In this document: positions 48,101 to 63,100 of the stretch, one piece after another
Layout of the letters: every line of letters begins with the position of its first letter
Position numbering within the stretch: the first letter of the stretch is position 1
From: Ascidia mentula
Lineage: Eukaryota; Chordata; Ascidiacea; Phlebobranchia; Ascidiidae
Assembly (NCBI GenBank): GCA_947561715.1
Contig: OX387197.1
Location: 21,354,266 to 21,418,265 of the forward strand
Reading direction: 5' to 3'
Length of the DNA stretch: 64,000 bases
Position numbers and translations under genes: made by a program
Notes under the pieces: model-generated
The model's input: only the letters and a program-made list of their open reading frames with translations
Told to the model about the DNA's origin: nothing
Database searches by the model: none

Positions 48101-51100
48101 AGTAAAGTGACGCCACATAAATAAATCCCGTGTAATGGGGAATATACTGCCTCACCATTAGTTGATTTTAGCCCATTAAAAATAATGCTCCGAACTGTTT
48201 GTGCATGTAGAGCTTGGATTAATTCAAGATTGTTTGTGCGGAAGAGAGAATCTTTGGGCCTCACCTGGATTTGTTTCCATTCTTACTTCGCCAAATTTTC
48301 CCAAACCATATCCTCCAAATTGTCGCTGTATCTGGATTATTTCAGCTGATTTTGGCATGAATATTTTGGTACAGTTGGTGCGATACGAGACCGACGGTGA
48401 ATACGACAAGTTGGAGGCAAGTTTACTGATGCATGCATTTGGTATCTGCAGTGTTTTCTTTCCCCAAAATACGTCGATGGTATAGATTATGTCAGAAAAT
48501 GTAATTGGTTATATTGCAAAATTTACTTATGTATACTCTGGTAAGACAAGCCATATTTTAAGCTGTTTTGTTTCTGCAAAACGTAAAACAACCTGTAATA
48601 TTTCAGTTTACGGAAAATCGGCACTCGACTCAGTATGTCGAAACCAGAGTATTTACAACCTATGGAGACGAACTGGAGGTTTCATTCTCAAGTGACGATT
48701 CCAAAGAGTACCAGGGATTTAATCTCACCTACCGCGCCATTGGTACAACCATGAAATGCAAATACGTTCTCCAATAGGTCGTATCGCACAGATGTACCTA
48801 ACACATGATATATTTCGAATAAAATAATGAAACTGTTCCTAAAGAAGAGATGATTTGAAAACCACAGCATTGATATGTTGTCCTAAATAAAAAAAGACTG
48901 CGAATTGTTAATGTGTTGGCAACATGTGTAGAGGATTGGAATTGCGGAGAAGATGATCTTGAAGCTTTGCCTCGCGTCGATTTCGTTCTTACATCGCCAA
49001 ACTTTCCTGATCCTTATCCTTCTGATCTTGCGTGTATCTGGGAGATTACAGCTCCCTTTGATATGAATATTGAGATACATTTGCAGCGGTACGACATCCG
49101 TGGTGATTCCGACTTATTGGAGGCAAGTTTGCAAATACATTTCCGCAGGATTTGTGCTGTTTTCTTTTGATCAATATAAGCAGACACCAGTTTTTATTAG
49201 CAAATTACGATATATTTTTTTGGCATTACGTAAAACAACCTGTATACTATTTAAGTTTAAGGATCCTGATGACCAATTAACAACTTTGGTTGACGAAGGA
49301 ACAATATTCACGAACGTTGGAAACAAACTGGTGGTTCGATATACCAGTGACGATCCAATCGAAAATAATCAGGGATTCAATCTTACCTACCGTGCAACTG
49401 GTAAAAAAAACAACCAACAACGCAAATACGACATACAGTGCATCTTACCATATGATACATTCAACCGCCACTTTCAAAATACATAAATCAAAAACGTCCT
49501 CTTAAATTGATTTACTTTGCAAACTTTCTATGATTTTCGTCAAAAGATTTTAAACGCTATATCGTAATGACACAAAGATAAAAATAACAATCCGTAAAAC
49601 ATGCCTAGCTGCAAAGATTTTTTTCAAATAAAGTACTAAACGCACTTTCCAAACGACAACAAATTCAAAGAATGAGTGTAATCTTACTTCAGATTCTTAA
49701 CTCTCAAGCAATTTCAAACGTTTAAGTATTTGGTTACCTCTTTTCAACCGCTATATTTCAGAGCAACTATCAAGAATTCATAACACCAGTGTAGAAAAGA
49801 CTGTTTTGCAGTCACTCAACAAAAAAGAAAAAGGTGAAACATTTGAAAAAATTCAAAACTCATAACGAGACTGTTAGCAATATCTTTTTATGCAGATATT
49901 TGTGGATATAGGCACATTTTCGTCGTTCCACATAAATTGACAGTTTGGGCGTCACCAGTGTTACCTGTAGATCATTCCATAACGTGTGTGTATGACGTCA
50001 CTTCTCCACATGAATCGGAACTTGAAATTTTGATCGACATATTGGGCTTCGAAAATGGGAAGGGCTACCTAAAGGTAGAATATATGACTATACAACCAAT
50101 ACGTTACAGAAATGCATGATAATGAAACAAAATTTTGTTTGTTTAAATGGCGTACAGACAATGATGTGTGTATCCACAGATCCAGGACGACTTAACAAAC
50201 GAGACACTCGTTGCACTCAATGAAACTATCGAAGAACCTATCTCAAAAATACTGCATTCAAATGACATCAGTGTAACTTTTCACACCGATTGTTCATCCA
50301 AATTTGACCGATTTAAGTTAGAATTGAACGCTCTGCAAAGACTAGAAACAGAAACCAACAGAAAATTACAGAAAACGGGTAAGAAAGAAGCACATAATAC
50401 GGCGAAATGAAAATTATTTGAAAAAAAAAGAAATAATTCTGAATCACAAAGAATATTGCATTGCGCTACAGTTGTTTTGATAAACATTGTTAGAAATATT
50501 TAATAATCGGACCAAGAGATAATGGTTAACTTTGCATATAAGATATACCGCAGTATTTGTCAATCACTAAATGAATTACGTGCATGTACCTGCTGGGACT
50601 TTAAGGGATGACATGAAAAATATTTAGGTAGTCAACTCACGAACTGGCGCTGATTACAGCAACCAAACATAAAAAACATCAGGCAAAGATTTAGTTTTTA
50701 ATGCTTCCGGTCAATTTTCAGAGCGCATGCCAGAGACTCCTATAAACAGGATACAAAACAATACTACCAAACTAGTCAATAAAGAAGAAAACCAACATAA
50801 AGGTATCAAGCTATTTCACAAACTACATAAGTCTTAGTGATCTTTATAACAATCTATTACTTTTTAATGCAAGAAGATGAAGTTGTGGACAAAGAACTGC
50901 ACCAGAGATGGGCATGCAGTAGCTATGGTTAGGATCGCCACCAAATAAAATTGCGTTGCTTACGGTATTTATATTTCCAAATTAAAACTTACTCTTTTTG
51001 TTTAAGGTTTCCTTCATGTATCTGCGGTTGGTAATTATCAACTTACTTCCTCAAACTTTCCCCAAAACTACCCTCCAAACAGTAACTGCACGTGGCTGAT

Positions 51101-54100
51101 TAGGGTTCCTCCACACATGAAGGTTATGTTTAGGTTGGAAGTTTGTGATATTAAAGACACAAATGACAAGTTGCAGGCAAGTATAATAAGACTTGTATGC
51201 CTGAGTCTTGAATAATTATGTTTTCATTGTTTCAGTTTGCAGACCCTCAAAGTAAAGCATTTTTGAAAGTAAATAAAGGCACAACACACGTTACTAGTGG
51301 AAACGAACTACTTGTTCAGTTTGTCAGTGATAGATCAGAAGAACATCAAGGATTTCAAATAGTCTACTTGGCAAAAGGTAATCTCCGGACAAAAAATTGC
51401 AACACGATAGCAAAGCACATTAACTTAAAAAGGAGGTTTTGTCGATGAATTCCTAGAGTAAAATATTGAATATTGAATATATTATGAAATTTGAGTTTGG
51501 CAGTAGTAACATTACATTTTACTTTACGAGAATTTAGTCTAAGTGCTTCTTCGCGACCACAGCTACTGAATATGAACCAATCGGTTTCCTACCACTGGTT
51601 TGAAACACACAATATTGCGCAGGCCCAATTCTCAATAGAGCTTGGGGGGTCAGTGTGTTTAAGGTATTATGTGGTCGATATACACCTGTGCGCGAGCAAT
51701 CGACATGCCATATTAAAAGGTAAACTTTACATTCACGTGGGGAATATATGGCATTGAGCGAAGTAACTTTGTTGAAAAATTTAATGTATGGTACTTGTTT
51801 TTACACTTTTCAGCTTTTGTGAGTATTTTTACGTCAAAAAAAGTTTCGTCAAAAAAACTTTGGCAATGACTTCCGGGGGTGATTCAATTAGCATAACTGG
51901 AGTAAACCTATTTTTTTTGTGAAGGCCGACATACACAGCTCGAACCTGGCAATTATTCTGTAAAAGAAACAAAGAAGGCTTCTGTAACCTCCAGCAAATA
52001 TATAACTGAAAAACTTACAGGTAATGCTAATCATTATGTTCACTGGTAAGGCAGACAACGCTTTGAAGCCGATTGACTACTGTCCATGGAAAGCCACCTC
52101 AGAAAATAAAATTTATAACGTACAAATTAAAGTAACGCGACGGTTCCGTATGCGAGATTTAAAATTTTGGTAGCTGTTTAGGTGAAGCATAGTAAAGTGA
52201 CGTCACATAAATAAATCCCGTGTACTGGGGAATATACTGCCTCAACATTTGTTGATTTTAGCCCATTAAAAATAATGCAGCGAACTGTTTGTGCATGTAG
52301 AGCTTGGATTAATTCAAGATTGTGTGTGTGGAGAAAATTATCTTCGGGCAACACCTGAAATTATTTTCGTTCTTACTTCGCCAAATTTTCCCAAACCATA
52401 TCCTCCAAATTGTCATTGTAACTGGATTATTACAACTGATTATGGAAAGTACATTGTGGTACAGTTGGTGCGAAACAAGACCGACGGTGAATACGACAAG
52501 TTGGAGGCAAGATTACTGGTGCATGCATGATGCGTCCGTAGTGATTTTGTTCCCATAATTACGTCGACACTATAGAAGCCTAAATTAGTTTATTGCAAAT
52601 CAAAATTTACTTACGTATACCCTGGTAAGACAATGCATATTTTAAACTGCTTTGTTTCTGCATCACGTTAAACAACCTGTAATATTTTAGTTCAGGGTGT
52701 TTCAGGAATTGATTAAGTATGTCGAACCAAGAATATTTACGTTGGATAACGAAATCGAGGTTTCATTCACCAGTGACGATTCCAAAGATTACCAGGGATT
52801 TAATCTCACCTACTACGCAATGGGTACAATATTATCATTACATGCAAATACGATCTAGCGCACATCGTATCGCACAGATATACCTTAACACATGATATAA
52901 TTCGAATAAAATAATAAAACTTTTTCTAAAGAAGAAATGATTTAAAAACAGCAACATTGCTTTGTCATCCTATATAAAGTAAGACTGCGAATTGTTGATG
53001 TGCTGGTATTTGTTTGTAGATCGGGAAAATTGCGGTCAAAAAGACCTTGAAGCTTTGCCTCGCGCCGATTCCATTCTTACTTCGCCTTTCTTTCCTGATC
53101 CCTATCCTCCTGAACTTAGTTGTGTTTGGAAGATTACAGCTCCTTACGGCATGAATATAGAGATTCATTTGGAGCGTTACGACACAAACAGCAAACGTGA
53201 CTTTTTGAGGGCAAGTTAAGCGATACATTCCTGCACTGTTTGTGCTGTTTCCTTTCGATCAAATTTTTTTTTTTTGCCAAACAAATTTCTCATTACTTTG
53301 AAAAACATTAGTTGAAATTGTCGTAACTATAACTTTTTGTTTTGGCGTAACGTTAAACAAGCTGTTTACCCTTTTAGTTTACGGTTCATGACGATGAATT
53401 ATCGCATTTTGTTGAAGAAGGAACAATATTCACGAACGTTGGAAACAAACTGGTTGTTCGGTTTATTACTGACGAATCAAACAAAAATAAACAGGGATTC
53501 AATCTGACCTACCGTGCCACTGGTAAAAAACAACCAATAACGCAAATACGATTTACAGTACATCGTACCATAGGTTAAATTTAATCGTCAGATTTGAAAT
53601 AGATAAATCAAAAACGTCCTCTTAAATTGATTTACTTTGCAAACTTTCCATGATTTTCGTTAAAAGATTTTAAACGCTATATCGTAATGACACAAAGATA
53701 AAAATAACAATCCGTGAAACATGCCTGGCTGCAAAGGATATTTTCAAATGAAGTACAAACACTCAATTTCCGAACGACAACAAATTCATAATGTGCTTGC
53801 ATTTTTACTTCCTTTTCTTTAAATCTCAAGCAATCTTAAATTTCAATCGTATTTGGGTTTTACTTGAAACCGCTACATTTCAGAGCAACTACCAAGAATT
53901 CATAACACCAGTGTTGAAAAGACTGTTTTGCAGTCACTCAATAAAAATGAAAAAGGTAAGTTACTCAATAAAACTTAAAACTTATAATCAAGTTGTTTTT
54001 AATGATTTTTGTCATGCAGATATTTGTGGATATAGGCACATTTCCGTCGTTCCACAAAAATTGACAGTTTGGGCTTCACCAGTGTTGCCTGTAGATCATT

Positions 54101-57100
54101 CCATAACTTGTGTGTATGACGTCACTTCTCCACATGAATCGGAACTTGAAATTTTGATCGACATATTGAGAATCGAAAATGGGAAGGGCTACTTAAGGGT
54201 AGAATATATACCTATACCTTAACTTAATAATCTGTTCTTCTTGCAAAGATAAAACGTAACTTTATTTACCGACGTTTCGCCTGTTATTCAACAAGGCTTC
54301 CTCAAGGTAATGGTACAGCACACACTAACGCCAAAAAACGTGCCAACACGAAAAAGGGGATAACGCTGGCACCGCTTGCAAAATCATGTGATGTATAAAA
54401 AATGGGCGGGAAAACTACAGTTACAGTAAGTTGTTATAGAGCACCGGGAAGTAAACGCACTGTTCCCTATCATTAACACAGCGATTGTTCTTGTGGATGT
54501 GGAGCGATTCTAGGAAGAGGCGCTTGGTATGGTCCACCTCCTTTTCCAAAACCTTAGCCTTGTCAAAGGCGATCTGATGACCTTTTAAGGCAGCATGCTT
54601 GGCTAACGCTGTCTTATTTGCGTCTTTCGACGCAACGTCGCGGCGGTGCTCCTTAATTCTGGTTTTCAAGGCTCTTCCGGTTTCCCCGATGTAGACACCC
54701 TCGCACTCTCCACATGGAATTGAATAAACCACTCCTTTTGGTTCCGCTACCTCCATGACAATGGGGTGCGACACCAAACTGCGGAGTGTTGTATGGGGTC
54801 TGATGTATACCTTAATCCCATAATCTGTCAGCATTCGCTGCAAAGTCTCGGTGAGTGTGGGGACATAGGGAAGAACCACCGTGCCGTAGGTTGGCGTCGG
54901 GTCTTTGTGTGTGACGGCCGATCTTCGACGTAATATCCACGAGGGATACGCGTTTTTCCTTAGCGCATTCCGGATGATAGTGATCTCTTCATAATAATCT
55001 TCTTTGCTTGAGACCAAGGCATCAGCTCTTTCCATCAGGGACCTGACAACCGCCTTTTTGTGTAGTATACTTCCACATCCAAGAATGGTAGTTTCTTATT
55101 AATTTCTTCCTCCAAAGTAAACTTTATAGATTCCTCAATGCCGTTCAGGTGGGCAAGGAAGGACTTGAGGACCGAAATATCGATAATGCAAAACGTATCA
55201 TCAACGTAACGTCTCCAAAAACGTGGAGGATGTGAAAATGTTGCCAGCGCTTTGTTTTCAATCGTCTCCATTACCACATTGGCAATCACAACGGAGATGG
55301 GGGAACCCATCGCCGTGCCAAATACCTGTTGGTAAAAATCCCCTTGTAAAGAGAAATATGTCGCGTTTAGGCATAAATTAAGCCCTTCAGCAATGTCCTT
55401 ACGCGACAATAGCGTTCGCTCTTCGAGATTTTCGTCTTCTTGTAAACGGTCCATGACCGTTTTGACAGCAAGAACCAGTGGTACATTTGTAAATAAGGAG
55501 ACAACATCAAATGACGCCATACACTCTCTTCCCGCTATTTCCACACTCCTAACATCTACTGCAAACTCATGCGAGTTCCTGACATGATAGGGACCGGTGC
55601 CAATTAATGGGGCAATGACTCTTGCGAGGTACTTCGCAAGCATGTAGCTTGGAGAGCCAATAAAAGAAACGATGGGCCTCAGCGGAATGCCTGGTTTATG
55701 GACTTTAGGAAGCCCATACAACTGAGGTGTCCTACCGTCCGTGCAGTGTAGCTGCCGAAACTCTACAACCGACAACGCTTCTCTTTCTCTATGCAGGTAA
55801 CCCACAAACCGGTTTACCTTGCGTTCTAACGAAGGGGTTGGATTTCTCGTCAACTTTTTATAAGTTGTGGTGTCATCTAAAAGTACCAGCAACTTGTCTC
55901 CTTATTTACAAATGTACCACTGGTTCTTGCTGTCAAAACGGTCATGGACCGTTTACAAGAAGACGAAAATCTCGAAGAGCGAACGGTATTGTCGCGTGAG
56001 GACATTGCTGAAGGGCTTAATTTATGCCTAAACGCGACATATTTCTCTTTTCAAGGGGATTTTTACCAACAGGTATTTGGCACGGCGATGGGTTCCCCCA
56101 TCTCCGTTGTGATTGCCAATGTGGTAATGGAGACGATTGAAAACAAAGCGCTGGCAACATTTTCACATCCTCCACGTTTTTGGAGACGTTACGTTGATGA
56201 TACGTTTTGCATTATCGATATTTCGGTCCTCAAGTCCTTCCTTGCCCACCTGAACGGCATTGAGGAATCTATAAAGTTTACTTTGAAGGAAGAAATTGAT
56301 AAGAAACTACCATTCTTGGATGTGGAAGTATACCGGAACGTGGACGGCAAAATCGGCACTCGTGTCTACCGAAAGCCGACTCACACCAACCGCTACCTTT
56401 CCTTCCAGTCGGCGCATCCGCTACTACACAAAAAGGCGGTTGTCAGGTCCCTGATGGAAAGAGCTGATGCCTTGGTCTCAAGCAAAGAAGATTATTATGA
56501 AGAGATCACTATCATCCGGAATGCGCTAAGGAAAAACGCGTATCCCTCGTGGATATTACGTCGAAGATCGGCCGTCACACACAAACACCCGACGCCAACC
56601 TACGGCACGGTGGTTCTTCCCTATGTCCCCACACTCACCGAGACTTTGCAGCGAATGCTGACAGATTATGGGATTAAGGTATACATCAGACCCCATACAA
56701 CACTCCGCAGTTTGGTGTCGCACCCCATTGTCATGGAGGTAGCGGAACCAAAAGGAGTGGTTTATTCAATTCCATGTGGAGAGTGCGAGGGTGTCTACAT
56801 CGGGGAAACCGGAAGAGCCTTGAAAACCAGAATTAAGGAGCACCGCCGCGACGTTGCGTCGAAAGACGCAAATAAGACAGCGTTAGCCAAGCATGCTGCC
56901 TTAAAAGGTCATCAGATCGCCTTTGACAAGGCTAAGGTTTTGGAAAAGGAGGTGGACCATACCAAGCGCCTCTTCCTAGAAGCGCTCCACATCCACAAGA
57001 ACAATCGCTGTGCTAATGATAGGGAACAGTGCATTTACTTCCCGGTGCTCTATAACAACTTACTGTAACTGTAGTTTTCCCGCCCATTTTTTATACATCA

Positions 57101-60100
57101 CATGATTTTACAAGCGGTGTTAGCGTTATCCCCTTTTTCGAGTTGGCACGTTTTTTGGCGTTAGTGTGTGCTGTACCATTACCTTGAGGAAGCCTTGTTG
57201 AATAACAGGCGAAACGTCGGTGAATAAAGTTACGTTTTATCTTTGCCAGAAGAACAGATTATTAAGTTACAACATGCCTGGCAGCAACAAAAACATTATA
57301 TACCTATACCACCTATACGTTAAAGAAATGCATGATAATGGAACAACAATTTGTTTGTGTAAATGACGTACAGAAAATGATGTTTGTATTCACAGATCCA
57401 GGACGACTTAACAAATGTGACACTCGTTACACTCAATGAAACTACCAAAGAACCTTTGTCACAAATATTGCATACAAATATCATCAGTGTAATATTTTAC
57501 ACTGACCCATCTTCCAGATATTTCCGTTTTAAGTTAGAATTGAAAGTTCATCGGAGAGTAGAGAAAGAAACTACCGGAAAATTACAGAAATCGGGAAATA
57601 GAGAAGAATATAAAGAGAAGCCTGACCAAGGTACACTGGTGTACAAACGCCTTTGCATATACTTAGAAGATTTCTACCACTATAATCAGACAATGCAGTA
57701 ATGTTTCATGCAAATGGTATGATTGCCTGGTCTGCGAAGCCTGGAAATGTAATGATCTCGCTACGATTGCTTTGATCGCCAAGTAAGAATCTGCGCAGTA
57801 GGGGCGATCTTGCCAGAAACATTACTGCGTTGTTGGTAACATTTGACAATTGATCCAAAAAAACAAAGAAGGCTTCTGTATCCACCAGCAAATATATAAC
57901 TGAAAAAGTTACAGGAAATGCTAATGATTATGTTCACTGGTGAGGTAACCAACGCTTTGAAGCCGATCGTATGACAAGGCAGCGTGCACAATTGCTCAAA
58001 CCATACTCGGTGATCTCAGCTATTGTATATTGACTACTATCCATGGAAAGCCACCTCAGAAAAAAACAATTATAACATAAAAACTAAAGTAACGCGACGG
58101 TTCCGTATGCGTTATTAGAAATTGTGGTAGCTGGTAAGGTAGACATAGTAAAGTGACGCAACATAAATAAATCCCGTGTACTGGGGAATACACTGCCTCA
58201 CCATTAGTTGATTTTAGCCCATTAAAAATAATGCTCCGAACTGTTTGTGCATGTAGAGCTTGGATTATTTCAAGATTGTGTGTGTGGAAAAAAATATCTT
58301 CGGGCCACACCCGAAAATATTTCTGTTCTTACTTCGCCAAATTTTCCCAAACCATATCCTCCAAATTGTCATTGTAACTGGATTATTTCAGCTGATTATC
58401 AACAGTATATTGTGGTACACTTGGTGCGAAACGAGACCGACGGTGAATACGACAAGTTGGAGGCAAGTTTACTGGTGCATGCATGATGCGTCCGTAGTGA
58501 TTTTGTTCCCATAATTACGTCGACACTATAGATTTTGTCAGAAAACCTAAATTGCTTTATTGCAAATCAAAATTTACTGATGTATGCTCTGGTAAGACAA
58601 CGCATTTTTTGAACTGTTTTGTTGCTGCATGATATTAAACAACCTGTAATATTTCAGTTCAGGGTTTTTCAGGAATTGATTAAGTATGTCGAACCAAGAA
58701 TATTTACGTTGGATAACAAACTGGAGGTTTCATTTACCAGTGACTATTCCAAAGAGTACCAGGGATTTAATCTCACCTACTACGCAATGGGTACATTATT
58801 ATCATTAAATGCAAATACTTTCCAGCGTACATCGTATCGCACAGATATACCTTAACACATGATATATTCGAATAAAATAATAAAACTGTTCCTAAATAAG
58901 AGATGATTTCAAAACAGTAACATTACTTTGTTTTCCTATATGAAGTAAGACTGCAAATTGTTGATGTTCTGGTATGCATTTGTAGATGTGGGGAATTGCA
59001 AAGAAAAAAATCCTGATGCTTTGCTTCGCGCCGATTCCATTCTTACTTCGCCTTTTTTTCCTGATCCCTATCCTCCTAACCGTAATTGTGCATGGTGGAT
59101 TACAGCTCCTTTGGGCATGAATATTGAGATTCATTTGGAGCGTTACGACACAAACAGCAACCGTGACATTCTGGGGGCAAGTTTTGCGATACATTCCTAC
59201 ACTGTTTGTGCTGTTTTCTTTCGATAAAAACTTGTTTTTTTGTCAAACAAATTTCTCATTACTTTGAAAAACATTAGTTGAAATTGACGTAACTTTAGTG
59301 TTTAGTTTTGGCGTAACGTTAAACAACCTGTATACTCTTTCAGTTTATGGATAATTACAGTGAATTATCGACCTATGTTGAAGAAGGAACAATATTCACG
59401 AACGTTGGAAACAAACTGGTTGTTCGGTTTATTACTGACGAATTAAACAAAAATAAACAGGGATTCAATCTGACCTACCGTGCAACTGGTAAAAATCAAC
59501 CAATAACGCAAATACGATTTACAGTACATCGTACCATAGGTTAAATTTAATCGTCAGATTTGAAATAGATAAATCAAAAACGTCCTCTTAAATTGATTTA
59601 CTTTGCAAACTTTCCATGATTTTCGTTAAAAGATTTTAAACGCTATATCGTAATGACACAAAGATAAAAATAACAATCCGTGAAACATGCCTGGCTGCAA
59701 AGGATATTTTCAAATGAAGTACAAACACTCAATTTCCGAACGACAACAAATTCATAGTGTGCTTGCATTTTTACTTCCTTTTCTTTAAATCTCAAACCAT
59801 CTTAAATTTCAATCGTATTTGGGTTTTACTTGAAACCGCTACATTTCAGAGCAACTACCAAGAATTCATAACACCAGTGTAGAAAAGACTGTTTTGCAGT
59901 CACTCAATAAAAATGAAAAGGGTAAGTTACTCAATAAAACTTAAAACTTATAATCAAGTTGTTTTGAATGATTTTTGTCATGCAGATATTTGTGGATATA
60001 GGCACATTTCCGTTGTTCCACATAAATTGACAGTTTGGGCTTCACCAGTGTTGCCTGTAGCTCATTCCACAACGTGCGTGCATTACGTCACTTCTCCACA

Positions 60101-63100
60101 TGAATCGGAACTTCAAATTTTGATCGACATATTGAGATTCGATAATGGGAAGGGCTACTTAAGGGTAGAATATATACCTATACCACCTATACGTTAAAGA
60201 AATGCGTGATAATGGAACAACAATTTGTTTGTGTAAATGAAGTACGGAAAATGATGTTTGTATTCACAGATCCAGGACGACTTAACAAATGTGACACTCG
60301 TTACACTCAATGAAACTACCAAAGAACCTTTCTCACAAATATTGCATACAAATATCATCAGTGTAATATTTTACACTGACCCATCTTCCAGATATTTCCG
60401 TTTTAAGTTAGAATTGAAAGTTCATCAGAGAGTAGAGAAAGAAACTACCGGAAAATTACAGAAATCGGGAAATAGAGAAGAATATAAAGAGACGCCTGAC
60501 CAAGGTACACTGGTGTACAAACGCACAACTTGACAGGCAACCTTTGCATGTACTTAGAAGATTTCTACCACTATAATCAGACAATGCAGTAATGTTTCAT
60601 GCAAATGGTATGATTGCCTGGTCTGCGAAGCCTGGAAATGTAATGATCTCGCAACGATTGCTTTGATTGCCAAGTAAGAATCTGCGCAGTAGGGGCGATC
60701 TTGCCAGAAACATTACTGCGTTGTTGGAAACATTTGACAATTGATCCAAAACGTTCAAAACAGCGTATATGATAAGAAATTCCGCATATTTGTCGATGTC
60801 TTAATCATTTGCGCGCGTTCAGTATGTTTAACTACACTCGTGAAAGCGTATTTTTAGGTGGAAAATACTAGTACACACGTCACAAAATTTTCGCCTAACT
60901 TGATATAAACCTAGGTAACATAGAAACCTGTGCGAATTAACGATATAATTTATTGTAGTATTTCAATTCAAATTTAAAACCAAGAATAACAGGTGGTTGC
61001 CCTGTTTACATCAAAACATTAAAATTCGTACAGTTTTCTATTTCACATGGGCATAAATGTGGATCAATTTTGTTGAAAACTTTGTGACCCGGTGTTATAG
61101 TATATTCCTTTCTGGATAGATTATTACACAGGGCTTAAATCTTGTTTGTTTTTGAAGCTGTTTGTGGTAAGGTAGATCTTTGGGCCGACTTGTATGCTAC
61201 CGAAACTATTTATTCGCGAAATTACCTTTCAAACTACCCTCCAAAGTGCACATGGGTATGGAATATTACAGTTCCCACTGACTTGGTGATTTTAGTCAAA
61301 TTGGAAAGTAACACAACAAAAAAACATTTTACCATAAGGGTAAGTTTTAATAAGTCTGCATGTATTATGAAGCTTGGATTTTTAATGCATTTGCTGCGAG
61401 GAATAATAGACTGTCATAAACAAACGAAAAACTGCATGTTTTCGACAATCAAAATTATTAACTGTAACGTCAAATCAAATGTTGTTAATATTTGGTACAA
61501 TTTCTAAATTTTGTAGAAATTTTGCAGCAAAGTAAAACATGAATAAACAACGTTTTAGATTATGGACCCTGCCACGCATGTTCATTCAAACCTTAAAAGA
61601 GAAGCTTTTTTCGTCACTGGAGGAAACAATTTGATTGTTCGATATGTGAGCAATGAAAAGATGCAGGGCGATCAATTCATGTTGATTTACACTGCAATTA
61701 AGGTTAGGTTACATGAAACGCATAGCAGAAACGTAATTTATATTGTACATATTCCACAGTTAAACAGGAATCTGCACCAAAATAATGCAGTTATAACTTA
61801 CCAAAATTTTCGTTTAGAGGTAAAACTCAACTAAGAAGGTATACAAAAACACACTAATTTTTGGTATTGTTTTGAGGTGATTAATTTACTAGGAAACCGA
61901 AGTACAGAGAAAAGACGCCAAGGATAGAGAAAACTAAGACATTGCATTTTTTTATAAGGCGTGTATCTGTCGTAGGTGTTTGCGGTCAAGGGCATCTTGT
62001 GGCTATGTCTGGTGCACCACACTTTCTTTTTTCGCCAAACTTTTCCCACAACTACCGAGCTTTCACTTGGTGTGCATGGAAAATTACGACTTCAGCTGAA
62101 TGGAGGGTTATGATCGTTGTTGCATTATACTCAATAAACGAACAGCAAAAACTAAAGGCAAGAACATCGGAATCGTATAAGAGTTATTTTAAGGTAGGAA
62201 TTGCCTAATAGCTATAGAGGGATCTAGCCAACGGTTTAGGCATTGCGTATTTACCTGCGACAGCAAATTAATTACGTTGATGTATTTAGTAAAGCAACAA
62301 GCCTCTAAACCATCAGGAACCGACGGCAAAGGCTTTAGATGTTTGTGAGGCCAAATGACTACATATGACGCAAGCCTCAATAAACATTCAAAAAATGATT
62401 TTAACGAGAAATAGATGACTTTTTTACTAATTACTTCCATTTTTTGTCGCATTTATTGCTTCTTGTACACTCGTTTGTGCTTGAAGAATTTACGTTCACG
62501 TGTGAGCGTGCGTTTTTTTCCTTATTTTCGCAACCACCTACTAGGCTCGTTACCACGGTTTAGTTCACAGTTTGAGTTTTGAGGAGATAGCGTGAAGAAA
62601 GGGCTTCCAGTTGCGGCGGTTTTTGTGTGTATTTTATTGCTTTCATATTACGTAATATTTGCTGAAACTAACGATGCTTAAGGTAACCTACATAAGCGAA
62701 ATCGATTTTTCAAAATAAAATCTTTTGACATAATTCAGAGGCTTGTTGCTTTACTAAATACGACGCATTTTAATCGCTATTTCTTATTCTTTTTCTCAAA
62801 GTTTTTTAAAAAATTCAGTTGTGAACAAATCCAGAGAATGAAATAAATGATAACTTAAACTCGGGCAAGACTCATTAACTGGAACTTTTATTTATACGCA
62901 GCAGCGTTTTGTAATATAATACATATATCATACAATTTCAGTTGGTAGATCCAGCAGAACCACGATTTATCGAAGCTGGAAGAGGAACATCATACACCAG
63001 TGTTGGTAACGAATTAACTGTCTCATTTCACGGTGACGGGTGTAGACATGGATTTATAATCATCTACAGAGCAGTTGGTACAATATGCAAATTACATCTG

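Larger units (their letters stand above)
54219..57296. mobile_element. Penelope-like retroelement, head-to-head composite insertion
   Basis: Flanked by a 14-bp target duplication, tatatacctatacc, at 54205-54218 and 57297-57310. The left part is minus-strand and the right part plus-strand; both end in the same 3' tail, so the outer ends form an inverted repeat. They meet near 55896. The uninterrupted target survives at 60171-60184 in the duplicated CUB unit. Both halves lack the element's 5' part; the right half starts inside the reverse transcriptase. Confidence 0.9.
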
